Assembly: GCF_001657475.1 (NCBI RefSeq)
Contig: NZ_LXEY01000012.1
Coordinates: forward strand, 62,001-126,000
Direction: 5' to 3'
DNA from: Enteractinococcus helveticum
GTDB taxonomy: Bacteria > Actinomycetota > Actinomycetes > Actinomycetales > Micrococcaceae
Length of the DNA: 64,000 bases
Shown here: in pieces, positions 34,248 to 43,224 of the stretch
How the letters are laid out: each line of letters begins with the position of its first letter
Position numbering within the stretch: position 1 is the stretch's first letter
Notes under the pieces: model-generated
What the model was told of the DNA's origin: nothing
Database searches by the model: none
Seen by the model: only the letters and a program-made list of their open reading frames with translations
Made by a program: the position numbers and the translations under genes

Positions 34248-36889
34248 TTAGGGGTTGTTGCGCTTGAGCTCTTGGGAGTCCGCGCTCTTGGAGAGCTGTT
34301 CCAAGAGTCGGGTAGCCCTGGCGCATTGCTGCGCCGGGGCCCCCTCAGAACCGGACGTGAATAGTTTCTATTCATCCGGCTCAAGCAAGCCCAGGGCAGC
34401 TGCAGGTGTGGGAAGTGGTGGCCGTCGACGTCGTTGTTGCCAGTATTCGGTCAGAGTAGGATCATCAGGTGATGCCCTGCCTTTGACTTTAATGTGGCGC
34501 ACGATCGGCGTCCAGGCGGTCTTGGTCAGGTGCTGGCCGGTGTCCCGGTCACCAAAAACCCAGCGGTCGTTGCGCGAAGCGCGGTAACGATCCCAGTAGC
34601 GGTTTTTGATCCAGCGTCGGCCCTTATTCTGGTGGCGTCGTAGTGCCCAGCGCCAGAGTCGGTCCTACAACCAACTATCGAGTTGGTTGTAGGACCGTTG
34701 CGAGACTCCAGTACGGTAATAGCTCGCCCACCCTCGAAGAATAGGATTGAGCGTTCCGATCACCGCCTGGGCGTTTGCACCATTGAGTCTGGTGACCTCT
34801 TGGCCCAGGCGCGCACGTATCCGAAGCATCGCAGCCTTGGACGGCTTGGTCAGCAGCTTCCCGTTGGGATAACGGCGGATATTGAACCCCAAGAAGTCGA
34901 ACCCCTCGGACAGGTGCACGATGTGTGTCTTATCCTCGTTGAACGACAGCCCCCGGGGCCGTAACCAGACTGCCAGTCGTTGTTTGACTGCAAGAGCCTC
35001 CTGTTCCGAATGACACAGCGCGACCAGGTCATCCGCGTAGCGAATGAGCACTGGCGCGCACTTGATCACTCGGTCACCAAGTGCCGCTTTGTGCGCAGCG
35101 TGTCGGCGTACCCCAGCGGCTTCTTCCATGCCGTGCATAGCGATGTTTAATAACAACGGTGATATCAATCCGCCTTGGGGTGCTCCCGCTTTGGTGGCAT
35201 GATACTGACCGTCTTCCATGATGCCGGCCGTCAGCCACGCTGCGATATGTCCCTTCGCAGGAAACCCATCAAGCATGGACAACAGATGGTCATGGTTAAT
35301 GTTGTCAAACGCTGCTGCCAGGTCAGCGTCCAGTACCCACATACGGTACCGGGTCTTTCCTGCACACGTCAGATAGATTGCCTCAATAGCGTCATGGCAG
35401 CCGCGTCCTGGCCGGAAGCCATAGACATTCGGTTCAAAACGGGCCTCCCACTCGGGTTCTGACGCATTGACCACCATCGCTTGGATGGCACGGTCGATTA
35501 ACGTCGGAATACCCAGTGGTCGGCGTTTGCCATTGGCCTTTGGGATATACACCCGCCGTACCGGCGAGGGCTTGGTCGTGATCGCATTGTCTGCAAGCCA
35601 CACCGCCATCGCAGCCCGTGACTGGTCATCCAACACGACCACGCCATCCACCCCCGCGGTGTGGCGTCCCGTATTTGTCTGCGTCACCCTGCGCACCGTC
35701 ACCAGCACGTTGGCCCACGACCGCAGCATCAGGCGTTGCAGACTGCGAACCCGCTTGGGGTTGGCATCCTGCGCCGCCGTGAAAATCCGTTGCCTCAACG
35801 CACGTACGTCTGCTTCGATCTGGGGCCAATTGATATCAGCCCACCAATCAAAGCTGGCGTCTGTGGATCTGTTCGCCGTAGCGTCTAACATCCTCCGCAG
35901 TTCCGTGCGCATTGGGGTCTTCCTTTCACGACTCACCCGGCCCACGTCAGCCCGCTTTCGCGTCCAGACACACGATCTGGTATCCAGGTGGTTAGCATAC
36001 GGTGACCGCAGCAGGAGCAGTCCTATACCGCGTGTTTCCCAGTATCTTTCGATGTCCTGGCGTTTGCTTTTTGAGCCTTCCTGTTCCCGCCGCACACATC
36101 AGCATCCTTTACAAGACAGCCCACCGGTGTCACCGGCGTGCCACGGGGTTTCCGTGTTCCACACATTCCAGTTGCAGTCTGGCAGGGTGCCGTCTTTCCC
36201 CCGGGAACGGTGGTGTCCTCACATCCGCTTCGCACGCCACGGATGCCACCTACCGGAATCGCACCGGTGTGTTCCTGAAACCCCCGATACTTGCCATAAG
36301 GGGGCCTAAAGCTAACGAGAGCTCATCAACGGTTCACTTACGTTCACCCATCCGGACTTTCCCCTCGCCCGTCGTACATCGGCAAGTTGATGCCACGACT
36401 TCGGCTTTCCCGCAGGCTTCGCACCTCGTCGTTACCAACAACGCACGCCACGGTGGGGACGGGTCTACTGGACACTAACCCGGATCACATGCAACATCCC
36501 AAAAAGACGTCACCTCCTTTTCATGTAATCACTGAAAATGTGCGACCTCACGTCGCACGCGCATGCGCTTTTCCCCTGATATCCAGCGCAGTTTGCGTGG
36601 TCTCGAGTTCCCGTTCTCGATCGGCCAGTTGGCGTTTCAACCGGGCAATCTCGGCTTGTTCCTTTGACGGCTTGCCAATAGCCTCCCCAGGCTGTTTACG
36701 ATCGAACAGGCCGGCATCGCGTTGCTTGCGCCATTGGGCAATCTGGGATGAATATAACCCATTGGCGCGTAAATACGCGCCACCTTGGTGGGTTTGGATG
36801 GCGTGATCATAAGCTTCCAAATGCGCCAATTTCTCAGCAACGCTGATCACCCGGCGGCGGGGCTTCTCGGCAGGATCGTCAGTGCTCAT
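34248..36889 (-). CDS. IS3-family transposase OrfA, two exons around a group II intron
   Basis: Exon 1 is 36559-36889 and exon 2 is 34248-34306 (331 + 59 nt = 130 codons). Exon 1 encodes a helix-turn-helix (KLAHLEAYDHAIQTHQGGAYLRANGLYSSQIAQWRKQRD) and a leucine-zipper stretch ending TALDIRGKAHA-type sequence before the junction. Joining the exons gives KAHALLEQLSKSAD, exactly the sequence expected for this OrfA family (KAHALLE.LSESAD). The stop TAA is at 34248. Without splicing, translation stops a few codons into the intron. Confidence 0.85.
34348..34382 (-). ncRNA. group II intron domain V hairpin
   Basis: On the minus strand the stretch GAGCCGGATGAATAG-AAA-CTATTCACGTCCGGTTC folds into the 34-36-nt domain V hairpin with the GAAA-type loop and a two-base bulge, the catalytic core of group II introns. 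The end of the maturase frame (LEPDE-stop) overlaps its 5' side. Confidence 0.88.
34368..35912 (-). pseudogene. ltrA: group II intron reverse transcriptase/maturase with one amber codon
   Basis: From the ATG at 35912, RT motifs run in order: VRRVYIPKANGKRRPLGIP, AFDNINHDHLL, GAPQGGLISPLLLNI, IRYADDLV (catalytic YADD) and FLGFNIRR. The maturase (X) domain has LRGWASYYRTGVSQRSYNQLDSWL, then TAG at 34665-34667, and then continues in the same frame: DRLWRWALRRH, W..NRYW, RHIKVKGRASPDDPTLTEYW, to TAG at 34368. In family members a tryptophan or similar residue is expected where the amber lies (L-W-D/R-LWRW), so one TGG-to-TAG change explains it. RT may persist as a truncated product. Confidence 0.88.
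34661..34696. repeat. perfect 16-bp inverted repeat at the maturase amber codon
   Basis: GGTCCTACAACCAACT (34661-34676), ATCG, AGTTGGTTGTAGGACC (34681-34696). Both arms match exactly. The amber codon is part of the left arm (CTA on the plus strand). A G-to-A change to TAG makes this imperfect palindrome perfect, the pattern left by quasipalindrome-templated mutation. Confidence 0.9.
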
Positions 36890-37036
36890 GACCCCATTAT
36901 CCGACACCGAGGCTAAACCCGAAACACGACCGGACGGGATGGAATACGAAGATGTAGTCACAGGAACATCTCTTTCAAATAGGCCCTATCAAAAAGTGAA
37001 CTTGCTAAGAGCCGCTGGTCTCATCCCATCCTGACA

Positions 37037-37438
37037 GTTAGGGAACTGCTCTTCTGTGACGCCAACGAGAGCAATCCACTGCACCTTCTGAACAGGCAGC
37101 TTTGCTGGGCTGTAAGCAAATCCATGGTTCCAGACTCGATCAATGCATCCCTTCATCACGGCAGGCATACTGTACCACCAGACCGGGAAGGTGTAGACCA
37201 AGGCATGGTGTTCTTCGATACGCTTTTGCTCTCGCATTACCGTTTCAGAATATGTTTTGTTCGGATCGTCCCAAGCAGGTTCGTCCTTTGGGAATACTAA
37301 TGGCATGAACTCTTCAGCATACAGGTCAACTACTTCCTACTCGTGACCAGCCTTGGATAAGCCGTCGACGAAGTGCTTTGTGGCGCTTGCTGTCAGTGAA
37401 TCGCTTCGAGGGTGGGCCGTAAAGACAAGTACTTTCAA
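37037..37438 (-). pseudogene. NAD(P)H:quinone oxidoreductase (flavodoxin fold), broken twice
   Basis: From a TTG at 37438 the frame reads LKVLVFTAHPRSDSLTASATKHFVDG, then GHE-TAG-EVVDLYAEEFMPLVF, then YTFPVWWYSMPAVMKGCIDRVWNHGFAY and VQWIALVGVTEEQF. This is the NQO1/MdaB-type family. An amber codon at 37337-37339 cuts the N-terminus and the IS end removes the last third or so. It follows a flavin-reductase gene in the same direction, so it was once part of the catabolic operon set. Confidence 0.85.
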
Positions 37439-37483
37439 GGAATTACCTTTCTCCTTGTGACCCAGAGGGTGCATAAAGTGAGA

Positions 37484-38038
37484 TCAACGAATCTTGGATG
37501 GGGGTTCAGGCGCAAAATTCCGCAGGCGTGATCCATGCCATACCAGCGGTTCGGTATTCTCGTCGACTCCCAAGCGTGTTACTTCTAAGAGGATCATCCA
37601 GTGGTCACCTGCGTCGGTCTCTTGATAGATAGTGGTCTCGAGCCACATTGCGGCGTCAGGGAGGTAAACACCTCCAGATTCGGACGTTTCCACAACAACG
37701 TTTTCGAAACGTTTTGACCGTTCTTTGCTGGCAAGCTGGCGTACCAACGCCCCCTGACTGTGTCCAAATATTGAGATACCTATCAGGTCAGCTTGGCGTA
37801 TTTTGGGCCAAGTCACAGAGTCCTTCTGTACTGCCACTGCGACCAAACATGGATTAAGGGAAACTCCCACCATGAATGAAGAAGCTACCATGGCATATTT
37901 TTCACTGTCTTGGTGCACAGCCAGGAGTGAGAGCCCAGAGGGAAAATGCGCAAACGCTTTACGTACTATTTGTTGATCATCGTGAAATTCTCGTAGTTCG
38001 GGCCGTGACCTCAATGCCTTCGTATCTTGGTTTATCAC
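37484..38038 (-). CDS. flavin reductase (FMN-binding split-barrel type)
   Basis: 184 residues from a GTG at 38038 (weak start signal). The pattern IVRKAFAHFPSGLSLLAVH, MVASSFMVGVSLNPCLVAVAVQK and LIGISIFGHSQGALVRQLASKERSKRFE matches the HpaC/RutF/ActVB reductase domain. These enzymes reduce flavin with NAD(P)H and pass it to luciferase-type or other two-component monooxygenases, here most likely the 42046 product. Base composition is AT-richer than the genes left of 33 kb. Confidence 0.9.
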   Translation of the reverse strand: MINQDTKALRSRPELREFHDDQQIVRKAFAHFPSGLSLLAVHQDSEKYAMVASSFMVGVSLNPCLVAVAVQKDSVTWPKIRQADLIGISIFGHSQGALVRQLASKERSKRFENVVVETSESGGVYLPDAAMWLETTIYQETDAGDHWMILLEVTRLGVDENTEPLVWHGSRLRNFAPEPPSKIR

Positions 38039-38375
38039 TTTGTAAGATCCTCTGCTTGGATGTTATTGCGTGAAGCTGTGGTTCTATTCACGTTATATTG
38101 CTTTAGATTTTTAATGTTGTCTAGTAGGGTCACCATCCAAATTGAAAGGACATAAGCACGGACTCGAAGAGAGGAGACTCAAAAGTGGTAGAGAATCGGG
38201 ACGCCCCGATGTTATTCCGAAATATTGGCGCGGGCGCCCTGGTAAGTGTTGATTCACCACGTACTGCCCAGACTAGAGCTATGGGAAAATGCGAAGCTGA
38301 TGAAACGTTACGTGCAGCATCTCAGTGGCTCCAACGCTTGCACTGGGCAAAAGTTGTAGAGACCAAGTTGTGTAG
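38039..38375. other. intergenic region upstream of the flavin reductase gene
   Basis: About 340 bases between two minus-strand genes. It must hold the promoter for the 37484 gene and the terminator of the amidohydrolase operon. A 68-codon frame on the plus strand (38185-38391, GAGGAG before it) has no recognised content and overlaps the amidohydrolase gene; I do not call it a gene. Nothing else is visible. Confidence 0.5.
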
Positions 38376-40034
38376 TCACTCGCGAGTGTGAACCTGTTTT
38401 CCGCCTATAAATACATCTTCAACTTTGATATTTAGGAGGTCTTCAGGTTTCACGTGCATAGGATTCATATCTAATGTGATGAAATCAGCAAATTTACCCG
38501 GCTCGAGTGAGCCTCGCGTATGTTCCATTCCTAGAGCCGCTGCGCCTCCTATGGTATGCATGCGCAGGGCTTCCAAAATCGTAATATTTTCGTTGAGAGG
38601 GAGTTCCTGGTTATGAAAGGTACGTCGGGCAATCGTTGAGTATACGCTCAGAAAAGGATTCGTCTGACCAACTTCTGAACCGACCCATACATCAGAACTG
38701 CCGGAAATATTCCAACCGTCTTCTAGGAGGCGTTTGAAGGGGAATTGCCGCTCACGAGCGTATTCGCCAACATAGTCGGGAACGAATTCACCAAAATTGT
38801 AGATGAAAACTGGTTGCGGAACAGGAATAATATCCGCAGATTTCCACGCTGTAGTAAGTTCTTCATAGTTGGGCATAAAGTTGCCGGCATGCTCGATGCG
38901 AATTTTCGGCGTATTGGCGTCTCGCGGTATTTGTTCAAGCGCGTGACACACTTCGAGTTGCGCACGGTCTCCGTTGGCATGGATGGCTAGCTGCAAACCA
39001 GCCTCTTGTGTGCGGGTGGCTAATTCGATGATTTCGTCGTTCGACAGGGCTATTTCGCCGCAATTGTGCTCTTCCTGAGCATAAGGATGATTCAGCGCAG
39101 CTTTTTTTGCTGAATATCCCCCATCAGAGAAGGCCTTCACGCCTTGGATGCGTAGAAAAGATTCGTCAGATTCAAAGAAGGCCCAGTTACGGAAGTTGCA
39201 AGCCTCTTCTAAACTTACTGTGCCCGGAGTCCAGAGGTAAAGATGTATGCGAGCATGAATGCGTTCTTCAATTAATGCTTGATCGAATATTTTAGTAGCT
39301 TCGAGCGTATCTGTAATTTCACCAATAGTAGTTACACCATTGGATGTGAAGAGTTCATTAATACCCTTTTCAATTGCAAAATGTGTTTCTTCGGGTGAAA
39401 GTGAGGGGAAGGGCAGTAATTTGTCCATTTCGGTAACGACGCCAGTCGGACGTCCGTTTTCGTCTCGATGGACAGAAGGTTTTCCCGTGATGCTGTGATT
39501 TACAGCTTCGAATGACTCATCTATGCCGGCGATTTCCATAGCTCGACTATTCAGGATGCTTAGGTGGCCCCCCGCCCGGATGGCGATTGCCACATCGGTA
39601 CTTACGCTATCGAGTTCTTCTCTGGTGGGAAGGCGTTGATCGGTGAGCTTTTTGTCAAAAAATAGATTGGCTTGACCGATTAACCAACCATCGCGGGCTT
39701 GGTCCAGATGTTCCCGAAGCGTGTTAAGAACCGCTGCGATATCAGGGTTTTTCGGGGCCCGACAGTCAACCATCTGATAAGTAGCTTTAGCGGCTACTTC
39801 TGCGTGTGCGTGCGGGTCTACGAAACCTGGCATGATCGTTCGACCTGAGAAATCAAAGATACTGGTGTGTTTCCCTGCCCACTTAGAAATATCATCGACT
39901 GGGATGACAGCCTGAACCATGCCATCCCTGACGCATAGCGCCGCGGGTCCGCTTTTGGCCCCTGGAGCAAGTGTGAGGATTTCTTTTGCCACGAAGATAC
40001 TGTCGGCGGGGGCTGCATATACCGATGTATTCAT
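38376..40034 (-). CDS. YtcJ-type amidohydrolase (imidazolonepropionase/formamide-deformylase branch)
   Basis: 552 residues from the ATG at 40034, with GGGAGGTG upstream. Metal motif GFVDPHAHAE, LGLQLAIHANGDRA with a histidine ligand, KIRIEHAGNF and SGSSDVWVGSEVGQTNP with the aspartate of the TIM-barrel are present. The C-terminal beta part reads LEPGKFADFITLDMNP. YtcJ-type enzymes cleave N-acyl or N-formyl bonds. It is the last gene of a five-gene operon and overlaps the EthD gene by four bases. Confidence 0.92.
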   Translation of the reverse strand: MNTSVYAAPADSIFVAKEILTLAPGAKSGPAALCVRDGMVQAVIPVDDISKWAGKHTSIFDFSGRTIMPGFVDPHAHAEVAAKATYQMVDCRAPKNPDIAAVLNTLREHLDQARDGWLIGQANLFFDKKLTDQRLPTREELDSVSTDVAIAIRAGGHLSILNSRAMEIAGIDESFEAVNHSITGKPSVHRDENGRPTGVVTEMDKLLPFPSLSPEETHFAIEKGINELFTSNGVTTIGEITDTLEATKIFDQALIEERIHARIHLYLWTPGTVSLEEACNFRNWAFFESDESFLRIQGVKAFSDGGYSAKKAALNHPYAQEEHNCGEIALSNDEIIELATRTQEAGLQLAIHANGDRAQLEVCHALEQIPRDANTPKIRIEHAGNFMPNYEELTTAWKSADIIPVPQPVFIYNFGEFVPDYVGEYARERQFPFKRLLEDGWNISGSSDVWVGSEVGQTNPFLSVYSTIARRTFHNQELPLNENITILEALRMHTIGGAAALGMEHTRGSLEPGKFADFITLDMNPMHVKPEDLLNIKVEDVFIGGKQVHTRE

Positions 40035-40336
40035 TGAGCACCTCCCAGGCGTGGGACGTGCAGAACCGAGACGCCGGCTTGAGCGAAGTTGTCCAAATCT
40101 TGTACTGAAGCTTCGCCTGGTTCGGACGCGAGTGATTGAACAGCTGCTGTTTGGTTTTCGTACGTCAAACACGCAATTAAGTAGTACTCTGCGTCGTCAT
40201 CTCCTTGGACCTTGCCCCAGGTGAAGTTCTGCAGTTCAGGAAGTTGCTGCACTAGTGGAACATGGATGTTCTCATAGTGGTAGTCGAATTTTGATGGGTC
40301 CTTGGGCGGACGATAGAAAATATAAATATCATGCAT
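40031..40336 (-). CDS. EthD-family protein
   Basis: 101 residues with the dimeric ferredoxin-like layout: IYIFYRPPKDPSKFDYHYENIHVPLVQQLPELQNF, then YYLIACLTYENQTAAVQSLASEPG. EthD proteins occur with oxygenase systems (first with ether-degrading P450s), possibly moving or protecting reactive intermediates. It lies between the permease and the amidohydrolase in the operon. Confidence 0.9.
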   Translation of the reverse strand: MHDIYIFYRPPKDPSKFDYHYENIHVPLVQQLPELQNFTWGKVQGDDDAEYYLIACLTYENQTAAVQSLASEPGEASVQDLDNFAQAGVSVLHVPRLGGAQ

Positions 40337-40364
40337 AGAGGGCTCCTGTATTGAATTGAATTAG

Positions 40365-41816
40365 TTATTGCTTGACTGGGTTGCTGTTAATTTTTTTTAC
40401 AGTCTTGTATTCACCTTTTCCTTGGGGAACAAGGAGAAGTTTGGTTCCTAACCAATAGATGAGACCTGCGACAATCACTGTCGGTATGGTCGCAGTCATA
40501 AACTCAAATGGAGTCCTCGATTCGTAAGTTATCGGATCGAGGAGATACAGATAAACTAAAACCCCAGAAAAGAATGCAATGAAACCCACTGGATTGAACC
40601 CTCGCCAATAGTAATAAGCAGATGTGGGGCGACGGTCATAGATCGCGGCTACGTTCAAGGTTTGACGACGCAGCAAGAAGTAGTCCATGATCTGAATCCC
40701 GCACATAGGGGCAAAGGCTATCCCTAAGAAAGATAGAAAAACGCTGAAGTTGGCAAAGGCGATATCGGGGAAGAAGCCCGCTAGGATCAACGCAGGAACT
40801 GTGGCGACGAGAGTGGAAGGAACCCATTTCATCTTGCTCATCAATGGCAGTTGACGAGTAGCGATTGTAGACGCATATACCCCTATAACTGCTGTACCGA
40901 TATTTGCCAGGATAATAAAAGCAAGTGAGATAATGCCCACCACGGGTCCGCCAATCTCGACGAGATATTGGGTAGGGTCACCACCAGATTCAGGTATGAC
41001 TAATCCTCCGTAGAACCCAGTGAGGGATCCCACACCTACAGCAAGGCCCAAACCAAGGACCACTGGCCAAAGAGACTGCCGCGCGCTTGGGGAATTACGG
41101 ACAATGGCCCCCGTATAGGCCCACCAGGAAAGGTTGGAGGCAATCAGTACTTCCATAGCACTCGACCAGTTCACGTGAACGCTCTCATTAGGCGCAATTG
41201 CTGGAGCGCTGAGCAAAGTGTCCAAACCAACGCTATAAAGCAAAAGTCCCATGATCACGAAAGACAAAATTAAGACGGAAACAGCGATTAGCTGGCTTAC
41301 TTTTCGAACTGCTGGAGTCCCTGTCCGGATAATTGCTGTGACTAGTAAAACAGCTGTTATTGCAGCAGCACCAACAATCCATGATGGCAAGTCCGAAAAG
41401 AAGGCGCCTCCAATGGATTCCACAGCTCGACCCAGTAGTACGAAAAGGTATATATTCCAGCCTAAAGTGGTGAGATAAATGAGTACCACTGATAGGACTG
41501 ATCCTCGGGTTCCTAGTTGTGGTACGGACGACGCTACGCCATCTATCCCGTACTTAGAACTCGGGGGTAGGCAGGCCAATACAATAAATAAGATGCCAAT
41601 GAGTGACCCGGCCAAAACTGCCATGGTTCCGGGCACGGCGGGTAAATAATATGCAGCGAAGCCCCCGATGATAAAGCACCAAGTGGCGATAGCAGTTGAA
41701 ACCGAGCTGGAAAACACAGCAAAGGGTCCCCAGGAGCGCTGTCGTTTCAGGTTGGGCCAACCATTTTCACTTGCTGTGTCTTCCGAGTAGGTAACATCCA
41801 ATTTAGTCTGAGTCAT
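40365..41816 (-). CDS. NCS1-family (purine/cytosine/allantoin) permease
   Basis: 483 residues, about twelve helices. The sequence fits the NCS1 fold: SVSTAIATWCFIIGGFAAYYLPA, GKIGVDGV-like YGIDGVASSVPQLGTRGS, and SNLSWWAYTGAIVRNSPSAR in the helix 6 region, FAPMCGIQIMDYFLLRRQ near helix 10. Such carriers import nucleobases, hydantoins, allantoin or related N-heterocycles with Na+ or H+. Its start overlaps the 41813 gene by four bases. Confidence 0.92.
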   Translation of the reverse strand: MTQTKLDVTYSEDTASENGWPNLKRQRSWGPFAVFSSSVSTAIATWCFIIGGFAAYYLPAVPGTMAVLAGSLIGILFIVLACLPPSSKYGIDGVASSVPQLGTRGSVLSVVLIYLTTLGWNIYLFVLLGRAVESIGGAFFSDLPSWIVGAAAITAVLLVTAIIRTGTPAVRKVSQLIAVSVLILSFVIMGLLLYSVGLDTLLSAPAIAPNESVHVNWSSAMEVLIASNLSWWAYTGAIVRNSPSARQSLWPVVLGLGLAVGVGSLTGFYGGLVIPESGGDPTQYLVEIGGPVVGIISLAFIILANIGTAVIGVYASTIATRQLPLMSKMKWVPSTLVATVPALILAGFFPDIAFANFSVFLSFLGIAFAPMCGIQIMDYFLLRRQTLNVAAIYDRRPTSAYYYWRGFNPVGFIAFFSGVLVYLYLLDPITYESRTPFEFMTATIPTVIVAGLIYWLGTKLLLVPQGKGEYKTVKKINSNPVKQ

Positions 41817-42049
41817 AGCAAACGACCGATCACATTCACAATAATGGGGATGAGGAGCGTAACTACCAATAGAACTACGTAATCCCTATTTTTTAAGGTC
41901 TCGCCTTGGTTTTCAGGCATCTGGATGGAGTTGATAAGGTATCGCAGGTGCGGACTGAAGGGATCTTTTTCACATTGCCGATTGTTTTGATCGGACGCAG
42001 GGTAGAGAAGGGGATCTGTTGATGTTGAGGTTCGACTATTAGTACTCAT
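41813..42049 (-). CDS. 78-residue one-TM protein coupled to the NCS1 permease
   Basis: A short hydrophilic N-terminus and a single C-terminal helix (YVVLLVVTLLIPIIVNVIGRLL). It overlaps both neighbours by four bases, so it is translated with them and is very likely a real gene despite its size. Small one-helix proteins that accompany transporters often act as accessory subunits. I do not recognise a family. Confidence 0.8.
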   Translation of the reverse strand: MSTNSRTSTSTDPLLYPASDQNNRQCEKDPFSPHLRYLINSIQMPENQGETLKNRDYVVLLVVTLLIPIIVNVIGRLL

Positions 42050-43122
42050 CTTGATAAGACCTGCTTAGTTGACACTGCGGGGATTACTTCACGACCGATG
42101 AGTTCAAGCGATCTCTTAATATTCTCATGTCCGACTCCATCGATACGGAGAAGGACTTCGTCAATTCCCATATTCTCGAGACGTTCAATACGTTTAATGA
42201 AGTCATCAGGGGTGCCGATCATGACAGACGGAGTAAATTCCATCAGCCAATCGAGGTCGTTTTGGTGTTCAATTAGCTGCTCTATGGAATCGAGATAGGC
42301 ATAATTTGGGTTTTTGGCCAAAGGAATAGCCAAATCCAGCATGAACTTGAAGTATTCCATCGCAACGTTCCGAGCTACTTCTCGCGCTTCTTCTTTGGTT
42401 TCTGCACAATATGCAGTAGCGACGTACAAACCGCGGTAATCATTTGGAGCGACTACTCGTGAGTGATCCGCTGAATCGAATGCTTCACGATATGCATCTA
42501 ACAATTCTTGTAAATATTCAAAGCCAAAATAGCTTTCGAAAGAAATGACACCTATACCGCGTTCCGCTGCGTTGATGTGGGACTGCACGCTCGAGGCGGC
42601 GACTGAAACCGGTGGATGGGGATTGGTGATGGGCTTCGGGACAACTTCGACAGACGGAATCTTCCAGAACGGGCCATCGTGTTCTAGCCGGTCTTGCGCG
42701 AAGATTTTCATTAGTACGTCCATCGAGTCTTCCCACTGATCGCGTGTCTCTTTCGGGTCGACACCGAAAGCTTCGAGCGTTGTAAGGTTATTCGATCGGC
42801 CGGTAGTAATTTCTGCGCGTCCTTGAGAGACAATATCTAGGGTTGCTAAGCGTTCAGCCACCGTAATTGGATGGTTCCACTTCAGCATGATCGACGCCAT
42901 GGTGCGTAATTTAATATTCGATGTCCGCATTGCAATAGCCGCATATAAGACTTCGGGAGCAGACACTGAGAAACTAGGCGGACTAAAGTGCTGCTCGGAG
43001 GTGCCCCAGGTCGAAAATCCCAGTTGATCTGCCAGTGCTACTTCATCAATTAGTTCGTGGTAGCGCTTGTAGACCGTGGTCCCGGTGATGTCGCCTTCTT
43101 GAAGTAATCCAATTTTCATCAT
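42046..43122 (-). CDS. luciferase-like flavin-dependent monooxygenase (LLM class)
   Basis: 358 residues. TIM-barrel LLM marks: KIGLLQEGDI, LADQLGFSTWGTSEQHF, RTSNIKLRTMASIMLKWNHPITVAERLATLDIVSQGRAEITTGRSNN. It needs reduced FMN; two flavin reductases lie in the island. It is the first gene of the operon, so oxygenation is probably the first step after uptake. Substrate unknown; alkanesulfonate, amine, uracil-type and N-heterocycle enzymes all share this fold. Confidence 0.93.
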   Translation of the reverse strand: MMKIGLLQEGDITGTTVYKRYHELIDEVALADQLGFSTWGTSEQHFSPPSFSVSAPEVLYAAIAMRTSNIKLRTMASIMLKWNHPITVAERLATLDIVSQGRAEITTGRSNNLTTLEAFGVDPKETRDQWEDSMDVLMKIFAQDRLEHDGPFWKIPSVEVVPKPITNPHPPVSVAASSVQSHINAAERGIGVISFESYFGFEYLQELLDAYREAFDSADHSRVVAPNDYRGLYVATAYCAETKEEAREVARNVAMEYFKFMLDLAIPLAKNPNYAYLDSIEQLIEHQNDLDWLMEFTPSVMIGTPDDFIKRIERLENMGIDEVLLRIDGVGHENIKRSLELIGREVIPAVSTKQVLSR

Positions 43123-43145
43123 TCTATCCTTTTGTATTTAAGTAA

Positions 43146-43165
43146 ACTTATATCTGCTTATAAGT
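43146..43165. promoter_or_regulatory. candidate operator between LLM operon and tandem AsnC gene
   Basis: ACTTATA-TCTGCT-TATAAGT, two perfect 7-bp arms with a 6-bp centre, lies in the 100-base divergent stretch. It is the only such dyad there and a good candidate for the 43225 regulator. Confidence 0.7.
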
Positions 43166-43224
43166 AGGGCAATTGGGTTTGGTTCTAGCCCTAAGCTTGT
43201 GATCTTTCCTGTATAGTGAACCCC

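Larger units (their letters stand above)
34307..36558 (-). mobile_element. group II intron inserted in orfA
   Basis: 2252 nt. The 5' end is GTGCGACG (consensus GUGCG) at 36558 and the 3' end is CTACCCGAC at 34307 (consensus ending AY). Removing exactly this segment restores the orfA frame. Inside are about 640 nt of structured RNA (domains I-III with GGGGAAAGTCCGG-like segments), the maturase gene, and a typical domain V hairpin. A GTGCGAC/GTCGCAC dyad marks the first bases. The maturase has a nonsense codon, so mobility would need a maturase from elsewhere. Confidence 0.9.
34190..37036 (-). mobile_element. IS3-family element, split by a group II intron and truncated in orfB
   Basis: On the minus strand the element begins at 37036 with TGTCAGGATGGGATGAGACC, carries orfA (split), then the start of orfB (AYLQLVDANVTTRQAETLT, about 34195-34250) and breaks off near 34190, where another IS end begins. 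The intron fills 34307-36558. Its left end cuts a quinone-oxidoreductase gene. No intact right end is visible, so the copy is not mobile by itself. The right-hand limit of the orfB remnant is approximate. Confidence 0.8.

Noticed and set aside
36431..36446. alternative intron 5' end at GTGCGTTG (36446)
   Set aside because: Only the GTGCGACG at 36558 restores the OrfA frame with the 3' end at 34307.
36023..36478. several frames upstream of the maturase gene
   Set aside because: They lie in the structured RNA part of the group II intron and are chance frames.
38185..38391. 68-codon plus-strand frame with GAGGAG before a GTG
   Set aside because: Its end overlaps the opposing amidohydrolase gene and it matches nothing I know; too weak to call.
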